Part shown: positions 40,667 through 49,883 of the stretch, one piece after another
Layout: each line of letters begins with the position of its first letter
Numbering within the stretch: position 1 is the stretch's first letter
NCBI GenBank assembly: GCA_902805545.1
Contig: CADCTD010000093.1
Coordinates: forward strand, 1-64,000
DNA: 64,000 nucleotides
Direction: 5' to 3'
DNA from: an uncultured Craurococcus sp.
GTDB lineage: Bacteria > Pseudomonadota > Alphaproteobacteria > Acetobacterales > Acetobacteraceae
Position numbers and translations under genes: made by a program
The notes under the pieces: generated by a model
Seen by the model: only the letters and a program-made list of their open reading frames with translations
Told to the model about the DNA's origin: nothing
Database searches by the model: none

Positions 40667-42472
40667 ATGACCGCGCCCGCCCCCGCAGGCTTCGCCGACC
40701 GGGCCGTGGCCCTGCTCGCAGTAGCTCCCGTGGCAGCCCTCTTCCTCGACCCGGCAACCGGCGAGGCCCTAGCGGGCAATGCCGAGGCGGCACATCTCCT
40801 CGGCTGCCACCCTGGCGCCGTCGCCGAGGCCTGGGCCCATGCCCTCGGCGACAGCGCCGCCCTCCGTCAGCGCCTGGCGACGGTCGAGGCCACCGAGCGC
40901 CCCGAACTCTTCGACGCACGCCTCGCCCGCCGCGCCGACCCGCCGGAGGCGGTGCTGATCCGTGCCCGCCGCCTCACTCTGGAGGGGAGGGTGGTGCTGA
41001 CCATCGGCCTCGTCCCCACCATCCGCCGCAACCGGGCGGAGACGGCCCTCTCCGTCGCCAACCGGCGGCTGGAAGTGGCGCTGGCCGGCGCCGATCTCGG
41101 CGCATGGGTCTGGGACGCCGCCTCCGGCCTGATCGAGGTCACGCCCCGCTGGGCTGCCATGCTCGGCCTGCCGGCGCCCGCCGAGGGCATCGCGCTCCCT
41201 GCCCTCGCCACGCTGATCCACCCCGACGACCTGCCCATTGCCCGCCCCCGCTTCGCCGCGCTCCGATCGGGCGTGGCCGAGCACTACGAGGCGGATCTGC
41301 GGTTGCGCCACGCCGCCGGCCACTGGGTCTGGATCCGCTCCCGCGCCCGTGCCCTGGAGCGCGACGCGGAGGGCCGGGCGCTCGCCATCGCCGGCACGCA
41401 TCTCGACCTGACCGACCAGCACCGCGCCGCCTCCGGCCAGGCCGCCAGCGCCCGCGAGGCCCGCCGCCGCCTGCATGACCTGGAGAGCCTCTACCGCACC
41501 GCCCCGCTCGGCCTCGCCCAGATGGACCGCGAGCTCCGCTTCGTCCGCATCAACGAGGCGCTGGCCGAGATCAACGGCTTCCCTGTCGACGCCCATCTCG
41601 GCCGCCGCTTCTGGGAGCTGGTGCCCGATGTGCGCGAGGCCGCCGAGCCGCTGCTCCGCCAGGTGCTGGATACCGGCGAGCCGCTCACCGGCATCGAGAT
41701 CACCGGCGAGACCGCCAAGTCCCCCGGCGTCAAGCGCGACTGGGTCGAGCAATTCTACCCCGTGCGCGACCCGGAGACCGGCGAGGTGACCGGCATCGGC
41801 ATCATCTGCGAGGAGGTGACGGAGCGTCGCCGCGCCGACCGCGCGCGGGAGCTGCTGCTGCGCGAGCTGGACCATCGGGTGAAGAACCTCTTCGCCATCA
41901 TCGCGGGCCTGGTGAGCTTCACCGCCCGCACCGCGCCGAGTCCCGCCGCCATGCGCGCCACGCTGACCGGACGGATCGAAGCCCTGGCCCGCGCGCATGA
42001 CCTGGTGCGCCCGGCACTAGGCGGCGCGCTGGTGATGGAGCCTGGTGGCACCGCGCTGGCGGCCCTCGCCGAGGCCCTGCTCGACCCCTTCCGCTCCGAA
42101 CTCGGAGCGCAGTCCCGGCGCCTGGCTCTTGCCGGCCCGGCCGTCCGGCTCGGCCCCACCGCTGCCCCGCCGCTCGCCCTCGCCCTGCACGAGCTGGCGA
42201 CCAACGCCGCCAAGTACGGCGCCCTCGCCCGGCCGGAGGGGCAGGTGGCGCTGCGCTGGTCGACGATCCCGCGCAAGGGCTGCAGCGACGCGCTACGCCT
42301 GGTCTGGGAGGAATCCGGCGGCCCACCCGCCCCCGAGCCGAAGCGCGACGGCTTCGGCCACCGCCTGGTGACGCAGAGCGCGGCCCAGCTTGGCGGCGCC
42401 GCCCTGTTCCACTGGTCGCTTGGCGGCCTCGCGGTGGAACTCCTCCTCCCGCTCGACCGCCTCTCTGCCTAA
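40667..42472 (+). CDS. PAS-domain HWE-family sensor histidine kinase
   Basis: 601 aa, soluble. A short N-terminal PAS-like region (LLAVAPVAALFLDPATGEALAGN) is followed by a PAS/PAC (GADLGAWVWDAASGLIEVTPRWAAMLG, then RLRHAAGHWVWIRSRARALERD). A second PAS (YRTAPLGLAQMDRELRFVRINEALAEINGFP) is followed by PAC. The kinase starts near 395 with RELDHRVKNLFAIIAGL (phospho-His). The N-box is LHELATNAAKYGAL and the W-x-E motif is in RLVWEESGGPP. It is the second HWE kinase in the window, besides the bacteriophytochrome. No cognate response regulator is adjacent. Its stop overlaps the convergent fdhC stop by 4 nt. Confidence 0.92.
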   Translation: MTAPAPAGFADRAVALLAVAPVAALFLDPATGEALAGNAEAAHLLGCHPGAVAEAWAHALGDSAALRQRLATVEATERPELFDARLARRADPPEAVLIRARRLTLEGRVVLTIGLVPTIRRNRAETALSVANRRLEVALAGADLGAWVWDAASGLIEVTPRWAAMLGLPAPAEGIALPALATLIHPDDLPIARPRFAALRSGVAEHYEADLRLRHAAGHWVWIRSRARALERDAEGRALAIAGTHLDLTDQHRAASGQAASAREARRRLHDLESLYRTAPLGLAQMDRELRFVRINEALAEINGFPVDAHLGRRFWELVPDVREAAEPLLRQVLDTGEPLTGIEITGETAKSPGVKRDWVEQFYPVRDPETGEVTGIGIICEEVTERRRADRARELLLRELDHRVKNLFAIIAGLVSFTARTAPSPAAMRATLTGRIEALARAHDLVRPALGGALVMEPGGTALAALAEALLDPFRSELGAQSRRLALAGPAVRLGPTAAPPLALALHELATNAAKYGALARPEGQVALRWSTIPRKGCSDALRLVWEESGGPPAPEPKRDGFGHRLVTQSAAQLGGAALFHWSLGGLAVELLLPLDRLSA

Positions 42473-43623
42473 TCGGCGCCTGCCGCCGTCCGCCGCGCCT
42501 CGGCCAGCCGGTCCTCGACCCAGAGGCTGTGGTGCTCGCGGGCGTAGTTGTAGTCGACGCGCCCCGTCGCCATGGACTCGAAGGCGCCCTCGGTGCCGAC
42601 CGTGCCGATGTAGATGTGGCCGAGGATCGCCGCCATCATCACCATCGCCATGGCGCCGTGCAGCACATGCGCCCATTGCTGGGTGATGACGTTGTCGAGC
42701 AGCCCCGGCGCCATCAGCAGGTAGCCCGAGATCGACGCCAGGATCCCGCCGCCGAGCACGAACCAGAAGAGCGCCTTTTGCGCTGCGTTGAACCGCCCCG
42801 CCGGCGGATGCCCCTTGGCGACCGGCCCTCCGGCCTTGATCCAGGCGATGTCGACCCGGCTCGGCAGGTTGTCCCGCGCCCAGACCACCACCATCGCCAT
42901 CAGCCCGACGACGAAGGGGAAGGACAGGAATTGGTGGACCGCCTGCCCCGCCAGGGTCAGCGTGGTGAAGGCCTCGGCCCCGATCACCGGCCTGAGCAGC
43001 GTGCGCCCGAAGGTGATGTTGATGCCGGTGAGGCCGAGCAGCACGAAGCTGACGGCGACCATCCAGTGGTTCATCCGCTCGAACGCCCCGTAGCGATGCA
43101 GCGTCCGCCCCGAGCGCCCCGCATCGATCCGCTGCGGCCCGCGCAGCAGGTACAGCCCGGCGAGGATGAAGACCGTGCCGAGCAGGATCACGGCGCCTGC
43201 GATGGTGAGGATGCGCTCGCGGAAGCCGCGCCAGTCCCGCCCTTGCGGCTGGATGAGGATGCCCGCCGCCTGGTTCGGGATGCTGACCGCGCCGTCGATG
43301 ACGCCGCCATTCTCCGCATGCTGCGCCTCGAGCGCCGCCGCATCGGTATCGACCCGCGAGGTGAGGGGCAGGGGCGCCGGGATCGGCTCCACCTCCACGC
43401 GCGGCTTGCGCGGCATCGGCGCCGGCCGCGCCCCGCCGGTCTGCGGGGCCGGGTCGGAGGTTGCCGGCTGGTCGGCATTGCCCGGGCCGCCGCGCCCCGC
43501 GCCGACCTCCGGCGCCGCCGACTGCACCGAGGGCGCCCCGGCCGGAGGCGAGCCCGATCCCTGCTGCGCCATCGCCCCGCCGAGCGGGAGGGAGAGCAGC
43601 AGCGCCATGACGAGCCGCATCAT
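42469..43623 (-). CDS. fdhC: Formate dehydrogenase gamma subunit (cytochrome b)
   Basis: 384 aa. A signal peptide (residues 4-19, VMALLLSLPLGGAMAQ) and about 110 Pro/Gly-rich residues precede IPNQAAGILIQPQGRDWRGFRE. The cytochrome b domain has four membrane spans. The first is AGAVILLGTVFILAGLYLLRG and the second carries a haem His in FERMNHWMVAVSFVLLGLTG. The others have QAVHQFLSFPFVVG and WAHVLHGAMAMVMMAAILGHIYIG. It anchors the enzyme and passes electrons to quinone. ATG 43623 overlaps the fdhB stop (ATGA). Confidence 0.94.
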   Translation of the reverse strand: MMRLVMALLLSLPLGGAMAQQGSGSPPAGAPSVQSAAPEVGAGRGGPGNADQPATSDPAPQTGGARPAPMPRKPRVEVEPIPAPLPLTSRVDTDAAALEAQHAENGGVIDGAVSIPNQAAGILIQPQGRDWRGFRERILTIAGAVILLGTVFILAGLYLLRGPQRIDAGRSGRTLHRYGAFERMNHWMVAVSFVLLGLTGINITFGRTLLRPVIGAEAFTTLTLAGQAVHQFLSFPFVVGLMAMVVVWARDNLPSRVDIAWIKAGGPVAKGHPPAGRFNAAQKALFWFVLGGGILASISGYLLMAPGLLDNVITQQWAHVLHGAMAMVMMAAILGHIYIGTVGTEGAFESMATGRVDYNYAREHHSLWVEDRLAEARRTAAGAD

Positions 43624-44216
43624 GCCGGCAATTCCTCTCGATAGGCGGTGCGCCAGCCCCAGGCGCCGGAGCCGTAGCCGCGCTGCTGCACGCGCTCCTT
43701 GTAGATGCTGGCGATGATCTCGCCATCGCCCGCGAGCAGCGCCTTGGTCGAGCACATCTCGGCGCAGAGCGGCAGCTTGCCCTCGGCGATGCGGTTGCTG
43801 CCGTACTGGATGTACTCGACGGGGGTGCTGTCCTGCTGCGGGCCTCCGGCGCAGTAGGTGCACTTGTCCATCTTGCCGCGCCCGCCGAAATTGCCGACGC
43901 GCGGATACTGCGGCGCGCCGAAGGGGCAGGCGTAGAAGCAGTAGCCGCAGCCGATGCAGAGGTCCTTGTCGTGCAGCACCAGCCCGTCCTCCGTGCCGTA
44001 GAAGCAGGCGACGGGGCAGACGGCCGCGCAGGGCGCGTCCGTGCAGTGCATGCAGGCCATGGAGATCGAGCGCTCGCCCGGCTTGCCGTCATTGATGGTG
44101 ACGACGCGGCGCCGGTTGATGCCCCAGGGCACCTCGTGCTCGTTCTTGCAGGCGGTGACGCAGGCGTTGCACTCGATGCAACGGTCGCTGTCGCAGAGGA
44201 ACTTCAATCGCGCCAT
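43620..44216 (-). CDS. fdhB: Formate dehydrogenase beta subunit (4Fe-4S ferredoxin type)
   Basis: 198 aa. Four Cys clusters suit four [4Fe-4S] centres: CIECNACVTACKNEHE, CMHCTDAPCAAVCPVACF, CIGCGYCFYACPFGAP and the CTYC...CAEMC pair. FGGRGKMDKCTYC and AEGKLPLCAEMCSTKALL are typical of the electron-transfer subunit in molybdenum/tungsten formate dehydrogenases. It links the FdhA active site to the gamma-subunit haems. It lies 3 nt after fdhA and overlaps fdhC by 4 nt. Confidence 0.96.
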   Translation of the reverse strand: MARLKFLCDSDRCIECNACVTACKNEHEVPWGINRRRVVTINDGKPGERSISMACMHCTDAPCAAVCPVACFYGTEDGLVLHDKDLCIGCGYCFYACPFGAPQYPRVGNFGGRGKMDKCTYCAGGPQQDSTPVEYIQYGSNRIAEGKLPLCAEMCSTKALLAGDGEIIASIYKERVQQRGYGSGAWGWRTAYREELPA

Positions 44217-44219
44217 GGG

Positions 44220-47165
44220 TCAGGCCGCCCTGATCTGACAGAGGGTGACCTTGGTTTCCTGCATGAAGGTCACCGGGTCATAGCCATAGGTGGTCACGGT
44301 ATTCGCGCTCTCCCCGAGCACGTACGGGTCCGTCCCGGGCGGGTAGAAGCGCCTGCGGTCCTCGCCCTGCCACCAGCCGCCGAAGTGGTAGGGCATGAAG
44401 GCGACGCCCCTCGCCACGCGCTCCGTCACCAGCGCCTTCACCCGGATGCGCGAGCCGTTTTCCGGCCCCAGCACCCAGACCCACTGTCCCGGCCCGATGC
44501 CGCGCGCCTGCGCATCCGCCGTGTTGATCTCGATGAACATGTCCTGCTGCAGCTCGGCGAGCCAGGGGTTGGAGCGCGTCTCCTCGCCGCCGCCCTCGTA
44601 TTCCACGAGCCGGCCGGAGGTGAGGATGATCGGGAATTCCTTCACCACCTCGTGCGAGCGCATCTGGATGCTGAGCCCGAGATGCGGCACCCGGTAGCCG
44701 CGCCTGTCGCGCAGCGCCGGGTAGGTTCCGTTCGGCGCGATCGCCTGCGGATTGGCCGCCAGCACCCGTGCCTGCTCCGGTGTCGGGATCAGGTCGAGCC
44801 GGGGCGTGTAGATCGGCTCGCGGTGCACCGGCACCGGGTCCGGCAGGTTCCAGGCGACGGCGCGGGCCTTGCCGTTGCCGTAGGGCAGGCAGCCATGCTC
44901 CATGGCGACGCGGATGATCCCCGCCGAGAGGTCCGTCGACCAGGAGACGCGGTCGATATTCGTACCCCCAACGCGGGCGATCGACTCCTTCTCATGCGCC
45001 GTCAGCTCGTCGAACCAGCCGAGTTTCTTCAGGACGGCGACGGTGAACTCCGGGTAGCCGTCCTGGATTTCCGAGCCCTTGCTGTAGCTCCCTTCCGCGA
45101 GCAGCGTCTCGCCGTTGCGCTCGACGCCGAAGCGGGCGCGGAAGGTGCCGCCGCCTTCCTTCACATGCAGCGAGGTGTCGTAGAGGATATGCGTGCCGGG
45201 GTGCTTCATCTCCGGCGTCCCCCAGCAGGGCCAGGGCAGGCCGTAGACTTCACCCTCCACCGGCGTGCCGGGCTGCCCGCGCAGCGTCGTCACGTCGAAA
45301 TGCTCCTGGTTCGCCATGTGGTGCCGCAGCCGCTCCGGCGACTGGCCGGTATAGCCCAGCGCCCAGGTGCCGCGGTTGATCTCGCGGAGGACGTCCTCCA
45401 CAACCACCACGCCGTTCTCGACCTTGATGTTCTTGAACATCTGCTCGGCGAAGCCGAGGCGCCGCGCCAGCGCATACATCACGTCGTAGTCGTTGCGGCT
45501 TTCGAAGATCGGCTCGACGACCTTCTCGCCCCATTGTATCGAGCGGTTGGAGGCGGTGCGGCTGCCGACCGTCTCGAAGCTCGTGCAGATCGGCAGCAGG
45601 TAGGTCCCGTCGCGCCGGTCCGAGATCTGCGAATAGGTCGTCGGGTGCGGGTCGGCGACCACCAGCAGCTCCAGTTGCTCCAGCGCCTTCACCGCCTCCG
45701 GCATGCGCGTGACGGTATTGCCGCCATGGCCCATCACGAACATCGCCTTGCAGTTCGTCGGCTGGTCGACCTGGTCGCGCGGCAGCACCACGCTGTCGAA
45801 CCAGCGCGTGCTCGGGATGCCCGGCATCTCCATGTACTTCTTCTCGACGAAGCGCCCGCGCATCCACTCGTACTCGACACCCCAGACACGGCACCAATGC
45901 CGCCAGGCCGCCTCGTCCAGCCCGTAATAGGCGGGCAGGGTCGAGACATCGAGGCCCATGTCGGTGGCCCCCTGCACATTCGTATGGCCGCGGAAGATGT
46001 TCGCCCCCGTACCCGCGCTGCCGACATTCCCCGTCGCCAGCAGCAGGATCGAGAAGGCCCGCACATTCGCCGTGCCGACCGTCTTCTGCGTCGCGCCCAT
46101 GCACCAGATCAGCGTCGCCGGCTTCTGCGTGGCGAAGACCTGCGCCATGCGCTTGAGCTGCCCCTCCGGCACGCCGGTCACGCGCTCGACCTCGCGCGGG
46201 TTCCACTTCGCCACCTCGCGCCGGATCTCGTCCATCCCGTAGACGCGCTGGTGGATGAAGTCGTTGTCCTCCCAGCCGTTCTCGAAGATGTGCCACAGCA
46301 TCCCCCAGATGACGGGGATGTCCGTCCCCGGCCGGATGCGCACATACTCCGTCGCATGCGCCGCCGTGCGGGTGAAGCGCGGATCGACGACGAAGAGGTG
46401 CGAGCGGTTGAGCTCGCGCCCCGCCAGGACGTGCTGCACCGCGATCGGGTGCGACTCCGCCGGGTTGCCGCCCATGATGATCATGGTCTTGGCGTTGCGG
46501 ATGTCGTTGTAGCTGTTGGTCTGCGCTCCGTAGCCCCAGGTATTGGCCACGCCCGCGACGGTGGTCGAGTGGCAGATGCGCGCCTGGTGGTCCGTGTTGT
46601 TCGTTCCCCAGAAGGCGCCGAACTTGCGGAAGAGGTAGGCCGCCTCGTTGGTGAATTTCGCCGAGCCCAGCCAGAACACCGCCTCCGGCGTGCTGCGCTC
46701 GCGGATCTCGAGCAGCTTCGCCCCGATCTCTTCGATCGCCTGGTCCCAGGAGAGGCGCTGCCACTCCCCGCCGACGAGTTTCATCGGGTATTTCAGCCGC
46801 CGCCCGCCATGCACCAGCTCGCGCACGCTCGCCCCCTTGGCGCAATGCGTGCCGCGGTTGATGGGGGATTCATAGGCCGGCTCCTGCCCGGTCCAGACGC
46901 CGGCCTGCACCTCGGCGATGACGCTGCAGCCGACCGAGCAATGCGTGCAGACATTCTTCACCCGCTGGATCGGCGCGGCGGGGCGCGTCCCCTCCGCCGC
47001 CTGGGTCATCACCGGCGGCATGGCGCCGAGCGCCGCCAGCCCCACGCCCCCGAGCCCTGCCTGCTTGAGGAAACCGCGCCGGTCCGTTCCCCCCGCGCTC
47101 AGCCCTTGATAGGCGCTCGCCAGCCGCTGGCGCGCCGCCTGTCCCTCGCTCCGCCGGATCAACAT
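44220..47165 (-). CDS. fdhA: Formate dehydrogenase alpha subunit (molybdopterin, Cys type)
   Basis: 981 aa. The Tat signal is DRRGFLKQAGLGGVGLAALG (residues 28-47). The [4Fe-4S] ligands are C73, C76 and C80 in NVCTHCSVGC, plus the Cys in RGTHCAKGASV. The metal ligand is Cys in ARICHSTTVAGVANT, where selenocysteine enzymes have Sec, so no SECIS is needed. MIIMGGNPAESHPIA, GDIPVIWGMLWHIF-type and NVQGATDMGLDVSTLP are molybdopterin oxidoreductase motifs. The C-terminal MopB domain has EINTADAQARGIGPGQWVWV. It oxidises formate to CO2 in the periplasm. It starts 5 nt after the small Tat-target gene. Confidence 0.96.
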   Translation of the reverse strand: MLIRRSEGQAARQRLASAYQGLSAGGTDRRGFLKQAGLGGVGLAALGAMPPVMTQAAEGTRPAAPIQRVKNVCTHCSVGCSVIAEVQAGVWTGQEPAYESPINRGTHCAKGASVRELVHGGRRLKYPMKLVGGEWQRLSWDQAIEEIGAKLLEIRERSTPEAVFWLGSAKFTNEAAYLFRKFGAFWGTNNTDHQARICHSTTVAGVANTWGYGAQTNSYNDIRNAKTMIIMGGNPAESHPIAVQHVLAGRELNRSHLFVVDPRFTRTAAHATEYVRIRPGTDIPVIWGMLWHIFENGWEDNDFIHQRVYGMDEIRREVAKWNPREVERVTGVPEGQLKRMAQVFATQKPATLIWCMGATQKTVGTANVRAFSILLLATGNVGSAGTGANIFRGHTNVQGATDMGLDVSTLPAYYGLDEAAWRHWCRVWGVEYEWMRGRFVEKKYMEMPGIPSTRWFDSVVLPRDQVDQPTNCKAMFVMGHGGNTVTRMPEAVKALEQLELLVVADPHPTTYSQISDRRDGTYLLPICTSFETVGSRTASNRSIQWGEKVVEPIFESRNDYDVMYALARRLGFAEQMFKNIKVENGVVVVEDVLREINRGTWALGYTGQSPERLRHHMANQEHFDVTTLRGQPGTPVEGEVYGLPWPCWGTPEMKHPGTHILYDTSLHVKEGGGTFRARFGVERNGETLLAEGSYSKGSEIQDGYPEFTVAVLKKLGWFDELTAHEKESIARVGGTNIDRVSWSTDLSAGIIRVAMEHGCLPYGNGKARAVAWNLPDPVPVHREPIYTPRLDLIPTPEQARVLAANPQAIAPNGTYPALRDRRGYRVPHLGLSIQMRSHEVVKEFPIILTSGRLVEYEGGGEETRSNPWLAELQQDMFIEINTADAQARGIGPGQWVWVLGPENGSRIRVKALVTERVARGVAFMPYHFGGWWQGEDRRRFYPPGTDPYVLGESANTVTTYGYDPVTFMQETKVTLCQIRAA

Positions 47166-47170
47166 GGCGC

Positions 47171-47383
47171 TCAGTACCGGTTGGTGCGGTAGAAGGCCCG
47201 CACATGGTCGGTCTCGCGGTAGCGCGGCTTGCGCTTCTCCGCCTCGCTCTCCCTCTGCGGCGGCAAGCCGCCCGTGCCGCCATCGGCCTCGATCGCGGCC
47301 GCCGGCGCCGCCATCGCGGCAAGGCCGAGCGCACCGAAGAAGCGCCGGCGCGCATTCAACCTGGAGTCATTCTGTTCGGTCAT
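47171..47383 (-). CDS. Formate dehydrogenase-associated Tat-target small protein
   Basis: 70 aa from ATG 47383 (a longer frame to 47455 adds 24 residues without a ribosome-binding site). The N-terminal ARRRFFGALGLAAMAAPAAA is a twin-arginine signal. The C-terminus KPRYRETDHVRAFYRTNRY is the signature of the 'formate dehydrogenase region TAT target' family, found just before fdhA in many proteobacteria. The role is unknown, probably in FDH assembly or export. The stop is 5 nt from fdhA, so it heads the operon. Confidence 0.85.
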   Translation of the reverse strand: MTEQNDSRLNARRRFFGALGLAAMAAPAAAIEADGGTGGLPPQRESEAEKRKPRYRETDHVRAFYRTNRY

Positions 47384-47490
47384 GCGAGGCCCCGCTTCCG
47401 GGCGCCACCCGCACCCGATCTTTAGGGCCAACGCCGCAAGCGGCTCCGCGTTCACCGCAACCCGCGCTTCGCACGCAGCGTTGTGTGGCG

Positions 47491-47751
47491 ATGCAGCTCC
47501 TCCTCACCCTCGCTCTACTCGCCCTGCCCCTCGCCGCAGCGGCCCAGGGCACGGCTCCCGCGCAGGGCGTCGACCGCCCCATTCCCCGGCCGGCGCCGAA
47601 TGCGACACCTCCGGCCCCCAAGCCGGCCGAGATCACCGATGGCCGCCCCCGCACCGATCCCGGCGGCGGTGCAACGCGCACCACGCCCGATACCACCGCC
47701 AGAACCCCCCTGCCGCCGCCCAACCAGGCGAATCCGCCCAACCTGAACTGA
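47491..47751 (+). CDS. Small exported proline-rich protein
   Basis: 86 aa. Residues 1-18 form a clear signal peptide (LLLTLALLALPLAAAAQG). The mature part is almost entirely Pro, Ala, Thr and charged residues (RPIPRPAPNATPPAPKPAE, NQANPPNLN) with no recognisable fold. It is divergent from the formate dehydrogenase operon by 107 bp. No strong ribosome-binding site is seen (GTGTGGCG). It could be a real periplasmic peptide or a low-complexity frame; the signal peptide favours the former. Confidence 0.5.
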   Translation: MQLLLTLALLALPLAAAAQGTAPAQGVDRPIPRPAPNATPPAPKPAEITDGRPRTDPGGGATRTTPDTTARTPLPPPNQANPPNLN

Positions 47752-47756
47752 AGCCG

Positions 47757-48395
47757 TCAGGCCGGGCCATCCTCGGCGACCGCCCGCTCGATATTCCGCC
47801 GCGCCTGCGCCTCGAAGGCGGCCGCAATCACCGGCGTCCGGTAAAGCCCCGCCACCTCCCGCAGCTTGGCGAGGAAGGCCTTGCGCCCCGCCCGCCAGCT
47901 CGCCTCGTCGAGATGGGCATACTCCGCCCGCAGCAGCGCCGCGTTCCGGTCGAAGACCTCCGGCGCCTCGCCGAGCGGCGTCAGGTCGAGATCCAGCATG
48001 AGGACCCGCGCCCCATCCCCGGGCCCCGTGCGGTACCCCAGGTGATCCGCCGTGGCGAGGATCGTCCCCGCCACCCATTCGACCTCCTCCGCAGCAAGCC
48101 CCGCCTCGCCTGCTGCCTCCCGCCACAGCGCGGCCGAGCGCGCCTCGTTGTCCCGCCGCTGCGGCTCGTAGACGGCATCGTGCCAGGCGATGGCGCAGGC
48201 CATCCGCCGTGTCGTTGGCGCATCGCCGAGCCCCGCCGCCGGCCCGTACTCCCGGTAGCGCGCCCAGAGCAGCGCCAGGTGTCCGACGCCATGATAGTGC
48301 CGCCCGGGCCCCGCCATCCGCCGGGCGAGCGCCTCCCGCGCCGCTTCCGGCACCGGCAGGTGGGCGAGCAGGTCGGCGAAGGGATCGGTCGGCAT
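47757..48395 (-). CDS. HD-type metal-dependent phosphohydrolase-like protein (COG4339 family)
   Basis: 212 aa. An N-terminal HYHGVGHLALLWARYREYG contributes the first His. Then IAWHDAVYEPQRRDNEARSAALW is the His-Asp pair, followed by ILATADHLGYR and MLDLDLTPLGEAPEVFD. These are the conserved blocks of predicted metal-dependent HD-superfamily hydrolases of this family. The substrate is unknown. The gene is convergent with the small exported protein, with 5 bp between stops. Confidence 0.82.
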   Translation of the reverse strand: MPTDPFADLLAHLPVPEAAREALARRMAGPGRHYHGVGHLALLWARYREYGPAAGLGDAPTTRRMACAIAWHDAVYEPQRRDNEARSAALWREAAGEAGLAAEEVEWVAGTILATADHLGYRTGPGDGARVLMLDLDLTPLGEAPEVFDRNAALLRAEYAHLDEASWRAGRKAFLAKLREVAGLYRTPVIAAAFEAQARRNIERAVAEDGPA

Positions 48396-48443
48396 CCATG
48401 GAGCATAGCGTGCCCCGCCGCGTTGCCCCATCGGAGGATGCCG

Positions 48444-49337
48444 ATGACCGAACGCCGCCAGCTCTTCGCCGCCGCCACCCTGGCCCTCGCCGCCACCCCC
48501 GCCGCGGCGCAGCCGGCGCGCCAGCTCACCGGCCGCACCGCCCTCGTCACCGGCGCCGCCCGCGGCATCGGCCGCGCCACCGCGATCGCCCTGGCCCGCC
48601 TCGGCGCCGACATCGCCCTGCTCGACATCGCCGAACCGGAAGCCATCCCGGCGCTGCGCGGCTACCGCCTCGCCAGCCGCGCCGAGCTCGCCGAGGCCAC
48701 CCGCCTCACCGCCGAGCAGCAGATCCGCACCCTCCCGCTCGTCGCCGATATCCGCGACGCCGCCGCCCTCCGCGCCGCGGCGCAGCGGATCGAGGCGGAG
48801 CTCGGCGGCCCCGACCTCCTCGTCGCCAATGCCGGCATCGCCATCAACGGCGCCCTCGCCGAGCCCGCCCCGGAGGCCTGGCAGGCGATGCTCGACGTCA
48901 ACCTCACCGGCACCCTCAACACCATCCAGGCGATGCTCCCGGGCATGCGCCGCCGCGGGAGGGGAGGGCGCATCGTCATCGTCACCTCGGTCCAGGCGCG
49001 GATGGGCGTGAACGGCTCCGGCGCCTATGCGGCGACCAAATGGGCGCTGACCGGGCTGATGAAGTCCCTCGCCGCCGAGCTCGGCCCGGAGGAGATCACC
49101 GTCAACGCCGTCGCCCCGACGGCGGTGGAGACACCCATGGTCCATCGCGGCGGCGACGCCCCGCAGCCCGACCCGCGCCGCGCCGCGGCCTTCGCGGGCC
49201 ATGCCCTCCCGATCCCCGTGCTGCCGCCCGAGCAGATCGCCGATGCCATCGCCTTCCTCTGCGGCCCCGGCGCCCCGACCATCTCCGGCACCACCCTCGA
49301 TGTGAATGCCGGCCGCAGCGCCCAGCTCACCGCCTGA
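48444..49337 (+). CDS. Short-chain dehydrogenase/reductase with an N-terminal export signal
   Basis: 297 aa from the second of two close ATGs, because GGAGG (48433-48437) lies 6 nt before 48444 but abuts 48438. The first 24 residues (TERRQLFAAATLALAATPAAAQP) look like a twin-arginine or Sec signal ending in an AxA site, which is unusual for an NAD(P) enzyme. The classical SDR follows: ALVTGAARGIGRATAIAL (cofactor loop), LLVANAGIAING, TSVQARMG (catalytic Ser region) and YAATKWALTG (Tyr-x3-Lys). The C-terminus is PISGTTLDVNAG-like. The substrate is unknown. Confidence 0.88.
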   Translation: MTERRQLFAAATLALAATPAAAQPARQLTGRTALVTGAARGIGRATAIALARLGADIALLDIAEPEAIPALRGYRLASRAELAEATRLTAEQQIRTLPLVADIRDAAALRAAAQRIEAELGGPDLLVANAGIAINGALAEPAPEAWQAMLDVNLTGTLNTIQAMLPGMRRRGRGGRIVIVTSVQARMGVNGSGAYAATKWALTGLMKSLAAELGPEEITVNAVAPTAVETPMVHRGGDAPQPDPRRAAAFAGHALPIPVLPPEQIADAIAFLCGPGAPTISGTTLDVNAGRSAQLTA

Positions 49338-49412
49338 TGGATCCAAGCCGGCCGCCGAACGTTATCAAAAGCCGCGCCGGCAATCCCGCCGCCCGCGGAC
49401 GGGCCCCTGCCG

Positions 49413-49811
49413 ATGCATCGCCTCCTCCTGCTGCTGCCCCTGCTGCTCGCCGCCTGCGGCTCCTCCGGTACCACGGCTGAATTCGACCGCCGCATCGGCT
49501 CCTATGTCGGCCGGCCGGAAGCGGATGTCGTCGCCAATCTCGGCGTCCCCAGCCGTACCTATGAGGGCGATGGCCGTCGCCTGCTGCAATACGAGTTCGC
49601 CCGCCCCTCCAGCCGCCCCGCCGTCTTCCCGAGCATCGGGCTCGGCTTCGGCAGTTTCGGTGGCGGCGTGGGGGTCGGTACCGGCCTTGGCCTGGGCCTC
49701 GGCGGCTATGGCGGCGCGGCCGAGGGCTGCGTCCTGGTCTTCGAATCGCGCGAAGGCCGCATCGCCAGCTTCAACCGCAACGGTCCTGGCTGCACCGCCA
49801 CCGCCACCTAA
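49413..49811 (+). CDS. Small lipoprotein
   Basis: 132 aa. The signal LLLLLPLLLAACGSSG has a lipobox LAAC with Cys15 as lipidation site and Gly after it. Then comes a short conserved-looking part: FDRRIGSYVGRPEADVVANLGVPSRTYEGDGRRLLQYEF. This resembles small outer-membrane lipoproteins of the SmpA/BamE-like kind (a G-x-P-x-x-V turn followed by beta strands). A Gly-rich stretch (FGSFGGGVGVGTGLGLGLGG) and a Cys-containing end (GCVLVFESREG, GPGCTA) follow. The function is not established. Confidence 0.78.
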   Translation: MHRLLLLLPLLLAACGSSGTTAEFDRRIGSYVGRPEADVVANLGVPSRTYEGDGRRLLQYEFARPSSRPAVFPSIGLGFGSFGGGVGVGTGLGLGLGGYGGAAEGCVLVFESREGRIASFNRNGPGCTATAT

Positions 49812-49883
49812 AGGTTGAAACGATGCGGGACCGATAGAACAAGCTTGCGGAACCGGCAAGGATGTTCTACCTTTGTCCTCGTC

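Noticed and set aside
44220-47165. Selenocysteine formate dehydrogenase
   Set aside because: The metal-ligand position is an ordinary Cys codon in RICHSTT and there is no in-frame TGA.
48399-49346. Upstream extension of the HD-type hydrolase frame antisense to the SDR gene
   Set aside because: Mirror frame without motifs. The hydrolase family begins at 48395.
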